NCBI GenBank assembly: GCA_045576435.1
Contig: JAZNGL010000095.1
Coordinates: forward strand, 1 to 10,541
Direction: 5' to 3'
DNA from: CAKSIW01 sp045576435
GTDB taxonomy: Bacteria; Bacillota; Clostridia; Monoglobales; Monoglobaceae
DNA length: 10,541 bases
Of the stretch, positions 1 to 6,652 are shown in pieces. Both the position numbers and the translations under genes were made by a program. Every line of letters begins with the position of its first letter. The first letter of the stretch is position 1. The notes below the pieces were generated by a model. That model had not been told where the DNA came from, did no database searches, and worked only from the letters and a program-made list of their open reading frames with translations.

Positions 1-176
1 TCAACAACCGCACAAAGAGAGAATCCCTTATGTGAGATTATCTCTTGCAAATGATAGTTCCATCCAATTCTGCCTAATCCAATCAACGCTGTTCTCATAG
101 CTCTTAAATCGCTATTGTTAGCCACTTCGCCCTGATTAGAAATGGTGTTAGATACCTGTTGTTCTACTGTTGACAT
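1..176 (-). CDS. Gfo/Idh/MocA-family oxidoreductase, N-terminal fragment (cut by window edge)
   Basis: Only the first 58 residues are inside the window; the gene continues past base 1. Residues 29-38 hold a beta strand followed by the dinucleotide-binding motif G33-L-G35-R-I-G38, then W-N-Y-H, a pattern typical of the NAD(P)-binding half of Gfo/Idh/MocA sugar dehydrogenases. Members usually oxidise or reduce a hydroxyl on a sugar, inositol or glycoside. The ATG at 176 is preceded by AAGGAG at 185-190 with 8 nt spacing, which supports this start. It gives an unusual polar leader of about 27 residues, rich in Gln, Asn and Ser, ahead of the Rossmann strand; M27 would be the more family-like start but has no comparable ribosome binding site. 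The gene lies 3' of the enzyme operon but is separated from it by a terminator, so it may begin the next unit. It is a second, distinct relative of the complete Gfo/Idh gene at 4756-5823. The family is fairly sure, the substrate unknown. Confidence 0.8.
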   Translation of the reverse strand, partial: MSTVEQQVSNTISNQGEVANNSDLRAMRTALIGLGRIGWNYHLQEIISHKGFSLCAVV

Positions 177-263
177 AATTTTTTCTCCTTAACTTTTATA
201 TAATCACTTTGAAATATATCCAACTATATTTTCCAAACGAATGATATTCTCATTTATAAAGTT

Positions 264-291
264 AAAGGCGTAGCAAATTTTCTGCGCCTTT
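264..291 (-). terminator. Hairpin terminator at the end of the enzyme operon
   Basis: Inverted repeat 264-273 / 282-291 (AAAGGCGTAG and CTGCGCCTTT) with an 8-nt loop, starting 10 nt after the stop codon of the Ldh_2 gene. On the minus-strand transcript the stem has one A.C mismatch and is followed by an interrupted U-rich stretch (CGCCTTTAACTTTATAA). On the plus strand the same stem has a G.U pair and a T5 run, so it could act in both directions. It plausibly ends the leftward operon. The broken U-tract means termination may be incomplete. Confidence 0.7.
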
Positions 292-300
292 TTAACGCTA

Positions 301-1392
301 TTAATCGAGATATTCAGGGAGACTTGCGGTCGCACCTGTATATTCAGCAATCATCGTCATTTCACTATAGGTTTTTTCGTTCAAGGATACGCCATTCTTA
401 ACAACGTTCTCTCTTGCCTCAAATTCCTTCTCGCCATGAATATAAATACGTTCTTGTCCGTCTGCCTTTGCAGAATCACGAATTTCTTGAAGATATTTAG
501 ACAAAGCAGCCTCAATCTCTTTCTTATCTCCAAACATGCCATAATCCAAAGCGATATAGCACTGAGCAATATTTGAACAACCCGGAGTTTTGTATATGTA
601 ATTTGAGGTAGTTCCGCCTGACAAAATTGCAGTTGCAATTTCACAAAGCATTGCAAAACCATATCCCTTATATCCCGAGGTCATTTCACCTGAACCACCA
701 AGTGGAAGAATTCCGCCACCGGTTTTTGCTATTATGTTCTTGAGAACACGGTCTGCCTGGTCACTATCATTTCCTGTTTCGTCAAGTGCCCAACCTAAAG
801 GAAGTCCATTTCCTCTCTTAACATAAACCTCCAATTTGCCACGTGGAACAACAGTTGTTGCCGCATCAAATGAGAATGGAACAGGGTCTGCAGGCATTGC
901 AAATGCAATTGGATTGGTTCCAAGCATTGCCTGTTTACCAAAGGTCGGCACCATTATTGCCTCGGTGTTTGTCATACATATACCAATAAGTCCATTATCT
1001 GCTGCCATACGCGAATAATATCCGGCAACACCATAGTGGTTTGAGTTACGGAGTGTAACCATACCAAAGCCTGATTTCTTTGCCTTTTCAATAGCAATCT
1101 TCATAGCTTTTGCGCCAAGCACCTGACCCATGCCATCATTACCCTCAATAACTGCGGATAATGGTGTTTCCTTAACAATTTCCGGAACAGAATCAATCTT
1201 AACCATACCCTCTGTTATTTCCTTGTGGTATCTGATTAATCTTTGAATACCATGTGATTCAATTCCTGTTAGATCAGCCTCAAGCAAAACCTCTGTGATT
1301 TGCTTGCTATCCTCTTCGCTAAAGCCATATCCTTTAAAGACATCTACACAAAACTTAACCAACTTTTCATATGAAACGTGATGATAAGCCAT
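301..1392 (-). CDS. Ldh_2-family NAD(P)-dependent 2-hydroxy-acid dehydrogenase (malate/L-lactate/diketogulonate/ureidoglycolate type)
   Basis: A 363-residue cytosolic oxidoreductase of the family that includes YiaK (2,3-diketo-L-gulonate reductase), AllD (ureidoglycolate dehydrogenase), ComC (sulfolactate dehydrogenase) and archaeal malate dehydrogenase. These interconvert 2-hydroxy and 2-keto acids with NAD(P)H. Family landmarks are present: S46-H47-G and R51 near the N-terminus, N118-H119-Y-G with the second conserved His, G158-T-N-P, the FDAATTVVPRGK segment near 176-186, and GYKGYG at about 240-245. Length is normal. The ATG at 1392 has AAGGG six bases upstream, in a 30-nt gap after the SDR gene. 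It is the last gene of the operon. Next to a mannonate-type SDR, a sugar-acid or keto-acid reductase role is reasonable, but the family is too broad to name the substrate. No key residue is missing as far as can be judged. Confidence 0.88.
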   Translation of the reverse strand: MAYHHVSYEKLVKFCVDVFKGYGFSEEDSKQITEVLLEADLTGIESHGIQRLIRYHKEITEGMVKIDSVPEIVKETPLSAVIEGNDGMGQVLGAKAMKIAIEKAKKSGFGMVTLRNSNHYGVAGYYSRMAADNGLIGICMTNTEAIMVPTFGKQAMLGTNPIAFAMPADPVPFSFDAATTVVPRGKLEVYVKRGNGLPLGWALDETGNDSDQADRVLKNIIAKTGGGILPLGGSGEMTSGYKGYGFAMLCEIATAILSGGTTSNYIYKTPGCSNIAQCYIALDYGMFGDKKEIEAALSKYLQEIRDSAKADGQERIYIHGEKEFEARENVVKNGVSLNEKTYSEMTMIAEYTGATASLPEYLD

Positions 1393-1422
1393 AAATAACC
1401 CTTCTCTCTTTTAGTAATATAA

Positions 1423-2241
1423 TTAAACTCCCCAATATGATGAAAAACCACCATCAACAGGCAATACTGCACCGTTAACGAATGATGCTGCATCAGAACA
1501 AAGGAAAATAACAGGTCCAACCATTTCCTCAGGTTCGCCATATCTTCCCATCGGAGTTTTTGCAAGAACACGCTGACCACGGTCTGTTGCACTGCCATCT
1601 TCATTTGTCAATAAGAATCTGTTCTGATTTGTGAGCAAAAATCCCGGAGCAATAGCATTTACTCTAATATTGTTGCCATAGTTTTGGTTAAAGTGTGTTG
1701 CCATCCATTCTGTGAAGTTTGCAACTGCTGCCTTTGCGCCACAATATGCAACTGTATTTGTAAGCGGATGATAGCTCGACATTGAGGCAATATTAATAAC
1801 ATTACCCTCACCTTGCTTCGCAAAAACCTCACCAAACACCATTGTTGTTAAAACTGCGCCGGTTACGTTAAGGTCAAACACCCATTTGAATGCATCTAAA
1901 TCGAGATGGAAAAAATCCAAATCCTTTGAAACAGTTGCCTGTGGCTTGTTTCCACCCGCACCGTTTATTAAAATATCAATTCTTGAGAATTTTTCTAAAA
2001 CCTTTGCCTTGGCTTCTTCAAGACTCTCTCTTTCAAGAACATTTGTCTTTATTGCAATAGCCTCACCGCCTGCGGCACAAATTTCTTCAGCAATTTTCTC
2101 CGCATTTTCAATCATAAGGTCAAGAAGCGCAATTTTTGCACCCTTCTTAGCCATCTCACGAGCCATAGCTCCGCATATAATTCCTCCGGCGCCGGTGATT
2201 ACTGCAACCTTATCTGTTATATCAAAATTTACATTATACAT
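1423..2241 (-). CDS. Short-chain dehydrogenase, D-mannonate/D-fructuronate oxidoreductase-like (UxuB-like SDR)
   Basis: A 272-residue classical SDR. It resembles the Gram-positive D-mannonate oxidoreductase group, which interconverts D-mannonate and D-fructuronate in hexuronate catabolism: NGAGG (93-97), the APGFLLTNQNR segment, the NEDGS stretch, KTPMGR-GEPEE and the ending VLPVDGGFSSYWGV all fit. Catalytic S153, Y166 and K170 are in place (Y-C-G-A-K). Oddly, the glycine-rich cofactor loop reads TGAGGIICG (16-24), lacking the usual GxG glycines; its Cys is at residue 23. Start choice: ATG at 2250 directly abuts the AAGGAG at 2251-2256, whereas ATG at 2241 has 9-nt spacing and gives the family-like N-terminus, so 2241 is preferred. 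It lies 23 nt after the flavoprotein gene. The subgroup call is from pattern memory; another sugar-acid or keto-sugar substrate is possible, and no other hexuronate gene (uxaC, uxuA, kdgK) is in view. Confidence 0.85.
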   Translation of the reverse strand: MYNVNFDITDKVAVITGAGGIICGAMAREMAKKGAKIALLDLMIENAEKIAEEICAAGGEAIAIKTNVLERESLEEAKAKVLEKFSRIDILINGAGGNKPQATVSKDLDFFHLDLDAFKWVFDLNVTGAVLTTMVFGEVFAKQGEGNVINIASMSSYHPLTNTVAYCGAKAAVANFTEWMATHFNQNYGNNIRVNAIAPGFLLTNQNRFLLTNEDGSATDRGQRVLAKTPMGRYGEPEEMVGPVIFLCSDAASFVNGAVLPVDGGFSSYWGV

Positions 2242-2250
2242 TTCTTCCAT

Positions 2251-2256
2251 CTCCTT
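2251..2256 (-). promoter_or_regulatory. Ribosome binding site that decides the SDR start
   Basis: AAGGAG on the minus strand. It touches the upstream ATG at 2250 (0 nt) but stands 9 nt from the in-frame ATG at 2241, so translation most likely begins at 2241. Confidence 0.7.
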
Positions 2257-2264
2257 AAAAATTT

Positions 2265-4745
2265 TTAGTGGTTATCTGCATAAACCATTTCAATATTTCC
2301 ATTAGGACAACGATTAAAACACATTCCGCAAGCAACACATTCTTCACGTTTTATATGCATTGTATCGGTATCCGAAATTTCAGGTGCAAAATCTGTGCAA
2401 ATTGTTTTACAAAGTTGACATCCCTCACCACATCCGCAATTCAAGCAACGTGATGCTTCCTTCTTCGCCTCTTCCTCTGTCATTGTTCTTGAATATGGTT
2501 TAAAGGACTTAACTCTATCTTCGCCTTTTTCGTCAAGCATAAGCTTGTTCATATTCTTCTTAATATAGCCATTACGTTCTTTAACCATTTCCACATTAAC
2601 TGTATTAACAGGCATAATAGGTGTGATTTTCGCTTCTTCTCCGCAAATTGCTGCATCAAGTTCTGCTGCCGCATTTCTTCCTGCACTTATTGCAGAAATA
2701 ATATTGTCAGTCTTTGCTTTTGCATCAATCATGAAATCTGCATCACCTGAAATCACCTTTGCAAGATAGTCATGTGACATATATGCAGCGTCACACTTAA
2801 TCTCCATTTCAATTCCTTCACGGCTGAAAACAACTTTTCCATTGTTAACTTTTGCATTTGAAATGTTATCAAGAACAACAACGCCCTCTGCTTTTGCTGC
2901 ATCAATTGTGCTTACCTCAAATACTTTTTTAGAAAGCTTACTTGTCCATAAAAGAGTAATCTTTTCGGCACCCAAACGACGCAAGCTACGAGCAGTATCA
3001 ATAGCCGCTAAATCATTACCAATCACTACAGCAGAGCCACAAGCATTTATCTTTTCACCATGATTCAAGGCATTTAAGAACATCTTTGTATCCTGAATAT
3101 CATATTCTTCCTTGCACTCGTTTTTGCCGTTTGCAACTATGACCTTCTCGAAGCCTTGTGCCTTCAGCTCATTAACATCTGAAATTTCACATCCAAGCTC
3201 AAATTTAACGCCAACAGCCTCCAGAGTTGCCATTTCATCATCAAGAATAGCTTTGTCATATGTATAATCAGGAATGTCATATCTCATGCTTCCGCCAATC
3301 TTTTCTTCCTTTTCAAACACAGTCACCGCATATCCTGCCTTAACAAGCTCTGTTGCAGCACTCAATCCACAAGCTCCTGAACCAATAACCGCAACCTTAT
3401 GTCCGTTGCTCTTTGCAACCGTCCACTTTGGTTTCCAGTTATTAGCCTTTCCATATTCAAGAATGAACTTTTTAAGCTCGCGAATTTTAACCGGTGAATC
3501 AATTCCTCCACGAACACAAGCATCCTCACAAGGACTACTGCAAACTAAAGCACAAAGCCCCTGCAAAGCGTTCTTCTCGGTAATCAAATCAAAAGCTTCT
3601 CTATATTCACCTTTAACAATCTTCTGAACATATGCCTGAATAGGAACATGATGTGGACATGCACTTTTACATGGTGCTGAAAGATTTGGATCTTTAACCT
3701 GCGCATATCCGTCAAACAATGTAACATCAAGAGCAGTCTTCATGTGCGGAACAACCGCACCACGCATTTGCTTTAATTCTGTGTAATTATGCTCTTTCAT
3801 ATATTTATCAAGACCTTCAATCATTGGTCTGCAAATATCATATCCTGAAATCAAAGTTTCAGAACAAACGCCAATCAGGTCACCGCCGCAAAGAATCATT
3901 TCAACAGCATCCTGCCAGTTTGTTACACCGCCTGCTGCCATGATTGAAACATCTTTTCCGCAGACATTTCTGATTTCATATGTATCACGTTGTGCAAGAG
4001 GTTTGAGCCACTTACTGCAATAACAACTCATTGAAATTTCTTCTTGAAGATGATAAAACGCTTTTCCCGGTTCATCAAGATTAATTGGCGGCATACCAAG
4101 TCTATTACCCGTTCCGCCAACTGCATCTGCACCTGCAGCATACAGAGCCTTTGCAATTTTTGCAATTTGCCCTCCCTCAGGTGTGAGCTTAACAAACAAC
4201 GGAATTGAAATATTTTCCTTAATAGCCTTAACAATTTCAGCCGCAACATCTCCCTGTTGACCCATACTTGCACCAGTCTGTTTTTTAAGCGAACAATCAC
4301 CGCCGCTTGTTGTCTCCATGTTATAACTCATGTTTGGACAACACATATTAAGTTCAATAATATCCGCTCCAACCTCTTCAAACTTCTTTGCCATATTCAC
4401 CCAGCCAGAAACACCCTCGTCTCCTGCATAGGTAATGTTTGCCATAAGCTTTAAATCGTGAAGAAGTGGTTTTGCATCTGCTATAAGCTTTAAACCCTGT
4501 TCAAAAGTTAAACGCTTTTCAGCTGTAAATGCCAAAGCATCATATTCCTTAAAAAGACCATATCTAGGCTTGCGATTTATATATGGAGCAGGGTCAATAC
4601 TAAGCTTTATACTTGCCGCTGCCCAACCAGTTTCCTCAATTTTAAGAAGTTGTTTCACAGACTTAGTTGTTGGTCCTGATGCTACAAAAAACGGATTTTT
4701 AAACGTAACACCACCAATAGTAACCGGAATATTGATATCTTTCAT
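2265..4745 (-). CDS. Fused dihydropyrimidine dehydrogenase-like FMN/FAD/iron-sulfur oxidoreductase (PreA-PreT-ferredoxin)
   Basis: An 826-residue multi-cofactor enzyme. Residues 1-310 form a PreA-like FMN barrel: E131-L-N133 followed by C135-C136-P137, K186 in FVKLTP, and AAGGVTNWQDA at 270-280. Residues 355-430 are the GltD/PreT helical iron-sulfur domain (C359, C363-P, C398, C402, C406, C410). An FAD Rossmann motif G455-S-G-A-C-G460 and a second nucleotide domain (from 571) follow. The C-terminus carries C767, C770, C772, C776, C779, C783 and a complete ferredoxin motif C803, C806, C809, C813-P. In the family, NAD(P)H electrons pass through FAD and 4Fe-4S clusters to FMN, where the substrate is reduced. 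C136 matches the catalytic Cys of DPD, but uracil-contacting positions and loop length differ, so pyrimidine reduction is doubtful. Start 4745 is chosen for its AGGGGTGA box; an in-frame ATG at 4763 lies inside the preceding gene. Gene spacing is 10 nt. Confidence 0.9.
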   Translation of the reverse strand: MKDINIPVTIGGVTFKNPFFVASGPTTKSVKQLLKIEETGWAAASIKLSIDPAPYINRKPRYGLFKEYDALAFTAEKRLTFEQGLKLIADAKPLLHDLKLMANITYAGDEGVSGWVNMAKKFEEVGADIIELNMCCPNMSYNMETTSGGDCSLKKQTGASMGQQGDVAAEIVKAIKENISIPLFVKLTPEGGQIAKIAKALYAAGADAVGGTGNRLGMPPINLDEPGKAFYHLQEEISMSCYCSKWLKPLAQRDTYEIRNVCGKDVSIMAAGGVTNWQDAVEMILCGGDLIGVCSETLISGYDICRPMIEGLDKYMKEHNYTELKQMRGAVVPHMKTALDVTLFDGYAQVKDPNLSAPCKSACPHHVPIQAYVQKIVKGEYREAFDLITEKNALQGLCALVCSSPCEDACVRGGIDSPVKIRELKKFILEYGKANNWKPKWTVAKSNGHKVAVIGSGACGLSAATELVKAGYAVTVFEKEEKIGGSMRYDIPDYTYDKAILDDEMATLEAVGVKFELGCEISDVNELKAQGFEKVIVANGKNECKEEYDIQDTKMFLNALNHGEKINACGSAVVIGNDLAAIDTARSLRRLGAEKITLLWTSKLSKKVFEVSTIDAAKAEGVVVLDNISNAKVNNGKVVFSREGIEMEIKCDAAYMSHDYLAKVISGDADFMIDAKAKTDNIISAISAGRNAAAELDAAICGEEAKITPIMPVNTVNVEMVKERNGYIKKNMNKLMLDEKGEDRVKSFKPYSRTMTEEEAKKEASRCLNCGCGEGCQLCKTICTDFAPEISDTDTMHIKREECVACGMCFNRCPNGNIEMVYADNH

Positions 4746-4749
4746 ATAA

Positions 4750-4757
4750 TCACCCCT
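4750..4757 (-). promoter_or_regulatory. Ribosome binding site overlapping the previous stop codon
   Basis: AGGGGTGA on the minus strand, overlapping the TAG stop (4756-4758) of the Gfo/Idh gene, with 4 nt to the ATG at 4745. It supports 4745 as the start of the fusion protein and suggests translational coupling of the two genes. Confidence 0.7.
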
Positions 4758-5823
4758 AAACAACTTCGTTTTTCTTTATGCTAACGCCCTCTTTTGCTGA
4801 TTTATATATGAGGTTAATAACCTTAAGTGTTTCCAAGCCATCAACGCCTCTTAATCCCACTTGGGCATCAACATCATTAATGCAGCAATCAACAAAATGG
4901 TTAATTTCGCCACAATATCCAAGATTATATTTCTCGTCAACCGCAACATTTGACCAACCTGTTGTTACCTCAGCCTTTTCAATGGTATAATCAAGTCCCG
5001 GAATTGAGAACACTTTAACCGGACCAGAGAAAGATAAATCAACATGAACGCAACCCTTTTCGCAGTATATGTCCATGATATCCTCCATACCACCGATTGT
5101 TATGTAGTTTGCTTCAAGGGTTGAAATTGTTCCATCTTCAAACGTCACAAAAGCTCCTGCCCAATCTTCACCCTCCATTGTTTTGTGGACAATGTTTTTG
5201 TCAAGACCTCCTGTTGTCATTGCTGTAATCTGTGACCATTTATTATCCTTCATTGCAAGCATAAAAGCAACCGGATGAACACCAAGATGCACCATACATC
5301 CGCCACCGCAATATTTAATTGTCTGTGCAAACGGGCTATGTGAACCGCTATGGCTCTCTCTCGCACGCACATATAACATCTTGCCAAGCTGACCACTTTC
5401 GATAATATCTTTTGCTTTTCTGAATGCAGGTGCAAAAAGCCAATCCTCTGCATAATATATGTGCTTGCCTAAACGGCTAGCCGTGTCAACCATATCCTGT
5501 GCATCTTCAACAGTTGTTGCAAGTGGCTTTTCACAAATAATGTTATGCCCTTTATTCATTGCCTTTATTGCAACATCATGATGCATAAAGTTTGGAAGAC
5601 AAATGTCAACTAAATCACACTCACACTCATTAAGTGCAGTATCAATATCATCATACGCAGTATATCCCTCAAACCCATATCTTTCAGCAAGGCTCTTGAT
5701 ACTGTTCATGTTCTTATCACATATACCCACAATATCAACCTTGTCAAGAATACGGCTATATCCATCTGCATGTAAATCCGCCGAAAATGCAGCTCCAATA
5801 ACTAAAACCTTTAACTTAGCCAT
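4756..5823 (-). CDS. Gfo/Idh/MocA-family sugar or glycoside oxidoreductase
   Basis: A 355-residue cytosolic NAD(P)-dependent dehydrogenase of the glucose-fructose oxidoreductase/inositol dehydrogenase family. Residues 3-20 form the first Rossmann strand and cofactor loop (V-I-G10-A-A-F-S-A-D-L-H). The catalytic motif E98-K99-P100 is intact, followed by YYAEDWLFAPAF (123-134) and the C-terminal-domain motif G173-G-G-C-M-V-H-L-G-V-H183. In many relatives the position of H179 is Asp (DxGxH), so this substitution may mark a subgroup with different active-site chemistry. The start at 5823 is preceded by AGGAGTGA at 5829-5836; the alternative in-frame ATG at 5853 overlaps the stop of the NagB-like gene and lacks a ribosome binding site. 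It sits between a sugar isomerase-like gene and the flavoprotein, which suits oxidation of a sugar hydroxyl to a ketone as an early pathway step. Substrate not assignable. Confidence 0.9.
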   Translation of the reverse strand: MAKLKVLVIGAAFSADLHADGYSRILDKVDIVGICDKNMNSIKSLAERYGFEGYTAYDDIDTALNECECDLVDICLPNFMHHDVAIKAMNKGHNIICEKPLATTVEDAQDMVDTASRLGKHIYYAEDWLFAPAFRKAKDIIESGQLGKMLYVRARESHSGSHSPFAQTIKYCGGGCMVHLGVHPVAFMLAMKDNKWSQITAMTTGGLDKNIVHKTMEGEDWAGAFVTFEDGTISTLEANYITIGGMEDIMDIYCEKGCVHVDLSFSGPVKVFSIPGLDYTIEKAEVTTGWSNVAVDEKYNLGYCGEINHFVDCCINDVDAQVGLRGVDGLETLKVINLIYKSAKEGVSIKKNEVV

Positions 5824-5828
5824 TTTTT

Positions 5829-5836
5829 TCACTCCT
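5829..5836 (-). promoter_or_regulatory. Ribosome binding site that decides the Gfo/Idh start
   Basis: AGGAGTGA on the minus strand with 5 nt to the ATG at 5823. It favours the internal start over the ATG at 5853, which has no such box. Confidence 0.7.
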
Positions 5837-5852
5837 AAAAATCTTTTATTCA

Positions 5853-6611
5853 TTAAAGCTTAGATGCACTATCTTTATCAAGATAAAGAACTGCACTTGG
5901 ATGATTTCTCAAAATACTTGCAGGGCATTCTGTTGTAACAGGTCCTCTGAGTGCATTATAAACTGCATTTGCCTTTCTGTCGTTTGGAACAACACAAACA
6001 GCATGAGGAACAGACATGATAAATGACATTGTTAAGCTCATAGCATGCTTTGGAACATCATTAAGAGTTGCAAAACAACCATCATTAACCTGTTGCTGAC
6101 GGCAAACATCATCAAGCTCAACAATTTTAATCATATATGGATCTTCAAAATCTGCAACTGCAGGATCATTGAATGCCATATGTCCATTTTCACCAATACC
6201 AAGGAAAATAAGGTCGATAGGATATTTCTTAAGCAATTCTGTGTATTCTTTACACTTATTTTCAGCCTCTTCTTCAGGGCAAAGCAAATAATGAACTTCT
6301 TTAAAATTAACCTTATCAAAAATTGCACGACGAAGGAAGTTACCAAAACCTGCAGGTTCACTGCTATCAATACCAATATATTCGTCCTGATGGAAACCGC
6401 GAACCTTTGACCAATCAATATCCTGATTTAAAAGGCTTTCAAGCATATCATCCTGTGACGGAGCAGCGGCAAAAACAACGTTTGCCTCACCTTTTTCTGC
6501 AATAATCTTCTTAAGAATTGCAGCTGCATCCTCAGCTGCCTTAACTCCCATTTCTTTCCTGGTATCAAAAATATATACAGGTAAATTTTTAACTTTTTCT
6601 TCTTTAAACAT
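5853..6611 (-). CDS. NagB-like sugar isomerase/deaminase (glucosamine-6-phosphate deaminase superfamily, divergent)
   Basis: A 252-residue cytosolic protein of the glucosamine-6-phosphate deaminase/6-phosphogluconolactonase superfamily. True NagB converts glucosamine-6-phosphate to fructose-6-phosphate and ammonia. The core is recognisable: F-H-Q-D76-E77-Y-I-G-I (the catalytic-base region), G-I-G-E-N142-G-H144-M-A-F-N-D149-P (the ring-opening His region) and the C-terminal TECPASILRNHP segment (about 227-238). Relative to E. coli NagB the ring-opening Glu is Asp149, and the phosphate-binding TGGTP loop is replaced by A49-A-P-S-Q-D near the N-terminus. A substrate other than glucosamine-6-phosphate is therefore likely; a keto-sugar or sugar-amine isomerase/deaminase is a guess. 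The ATG at 6611 is chosen because of AAGGAGAG at 6619-6626; 17 further codons open upstream overlap the promoter. It is the first gene of the enzyme operon, 29 nt before the Gfo/Idh gene. Confidence 0.85.
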   Translation of the reverse strand: MFKEEKVKNLPVYIFDTRKEMGVKAAEDAAAILKKIIAEKGEANVVFAAAPSQDDMLESLLNQDIDWSKVRGFHQDEYIGIDSSEPAGFGNFLRRAIFDKVNFKEVHYLLCPEEEAENKCKEYTELLKKYPIDLIFLGIGENGHMAFNDPAVADFEDPYMIKIVELDDVCRQQQVNDGCFATLNDVPKHAMSLTMSFIMSVPHAVCVVPNDRKANAVYNALRGPVTTECPASILRNHPSAVLYLDKDSASKL

Positions 6612-6618
6612 AATAAAT

Positions 6619-6626
6619 CTCTCCTT
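6619..6626 (-). promoter_or_regulatory. Ribosome binding site that decides the NagB-like start
   Basis: AAGGAGAG on the minus strand, 7 nt before the ATG at 6611. The in-frame ATG at 6662 lies within or before the promoter elements, so it would not be on the expected transcript. Confidence 0.75.
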
Positions 6627-6652
6627 ATTTTTATAATACTTATATATATTAT

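Noticed and set aside
195..223. Possible promoter for the partial gene at 1-176 (TTGGAT, 17 nt, TATAAA)
   Set aside because: Its start point would fall at about base 188, inside the AAGGAG ribosome binding site, leaving almost no leader. In such AT-rich sequence a partial match is expected by chance.
836..1018. Plus-strand open frames opposite the dehydrogenase, flavoprotein, MATE and antiporter genes
   Set aside because: They lie wholly antisense to well-supported genes, show low-complexity Ser/Ala/Ile/Thr-rich translations typical of shadows, and lack convincing ribosome binding sites.
4263..4269. Loss of the DPD catalytic Cys, because the ACGQ-like site near the loop end reads SMGQ here
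   Set aside because: The catalytic Cys of DPD lies in the SCPH segment, and the matching C136 in CCPN is present. The ACGQ Cys is not conserved in E. coli PreA either, as far as I recall.
6633..6652. Terminator hairpin after the MATE gene
   Set aside because: The ATAATA/TATTAT arms are only six A/T pairs with no GC core, lie downstream of the -10 box of the next operon, and would not stop transcription.
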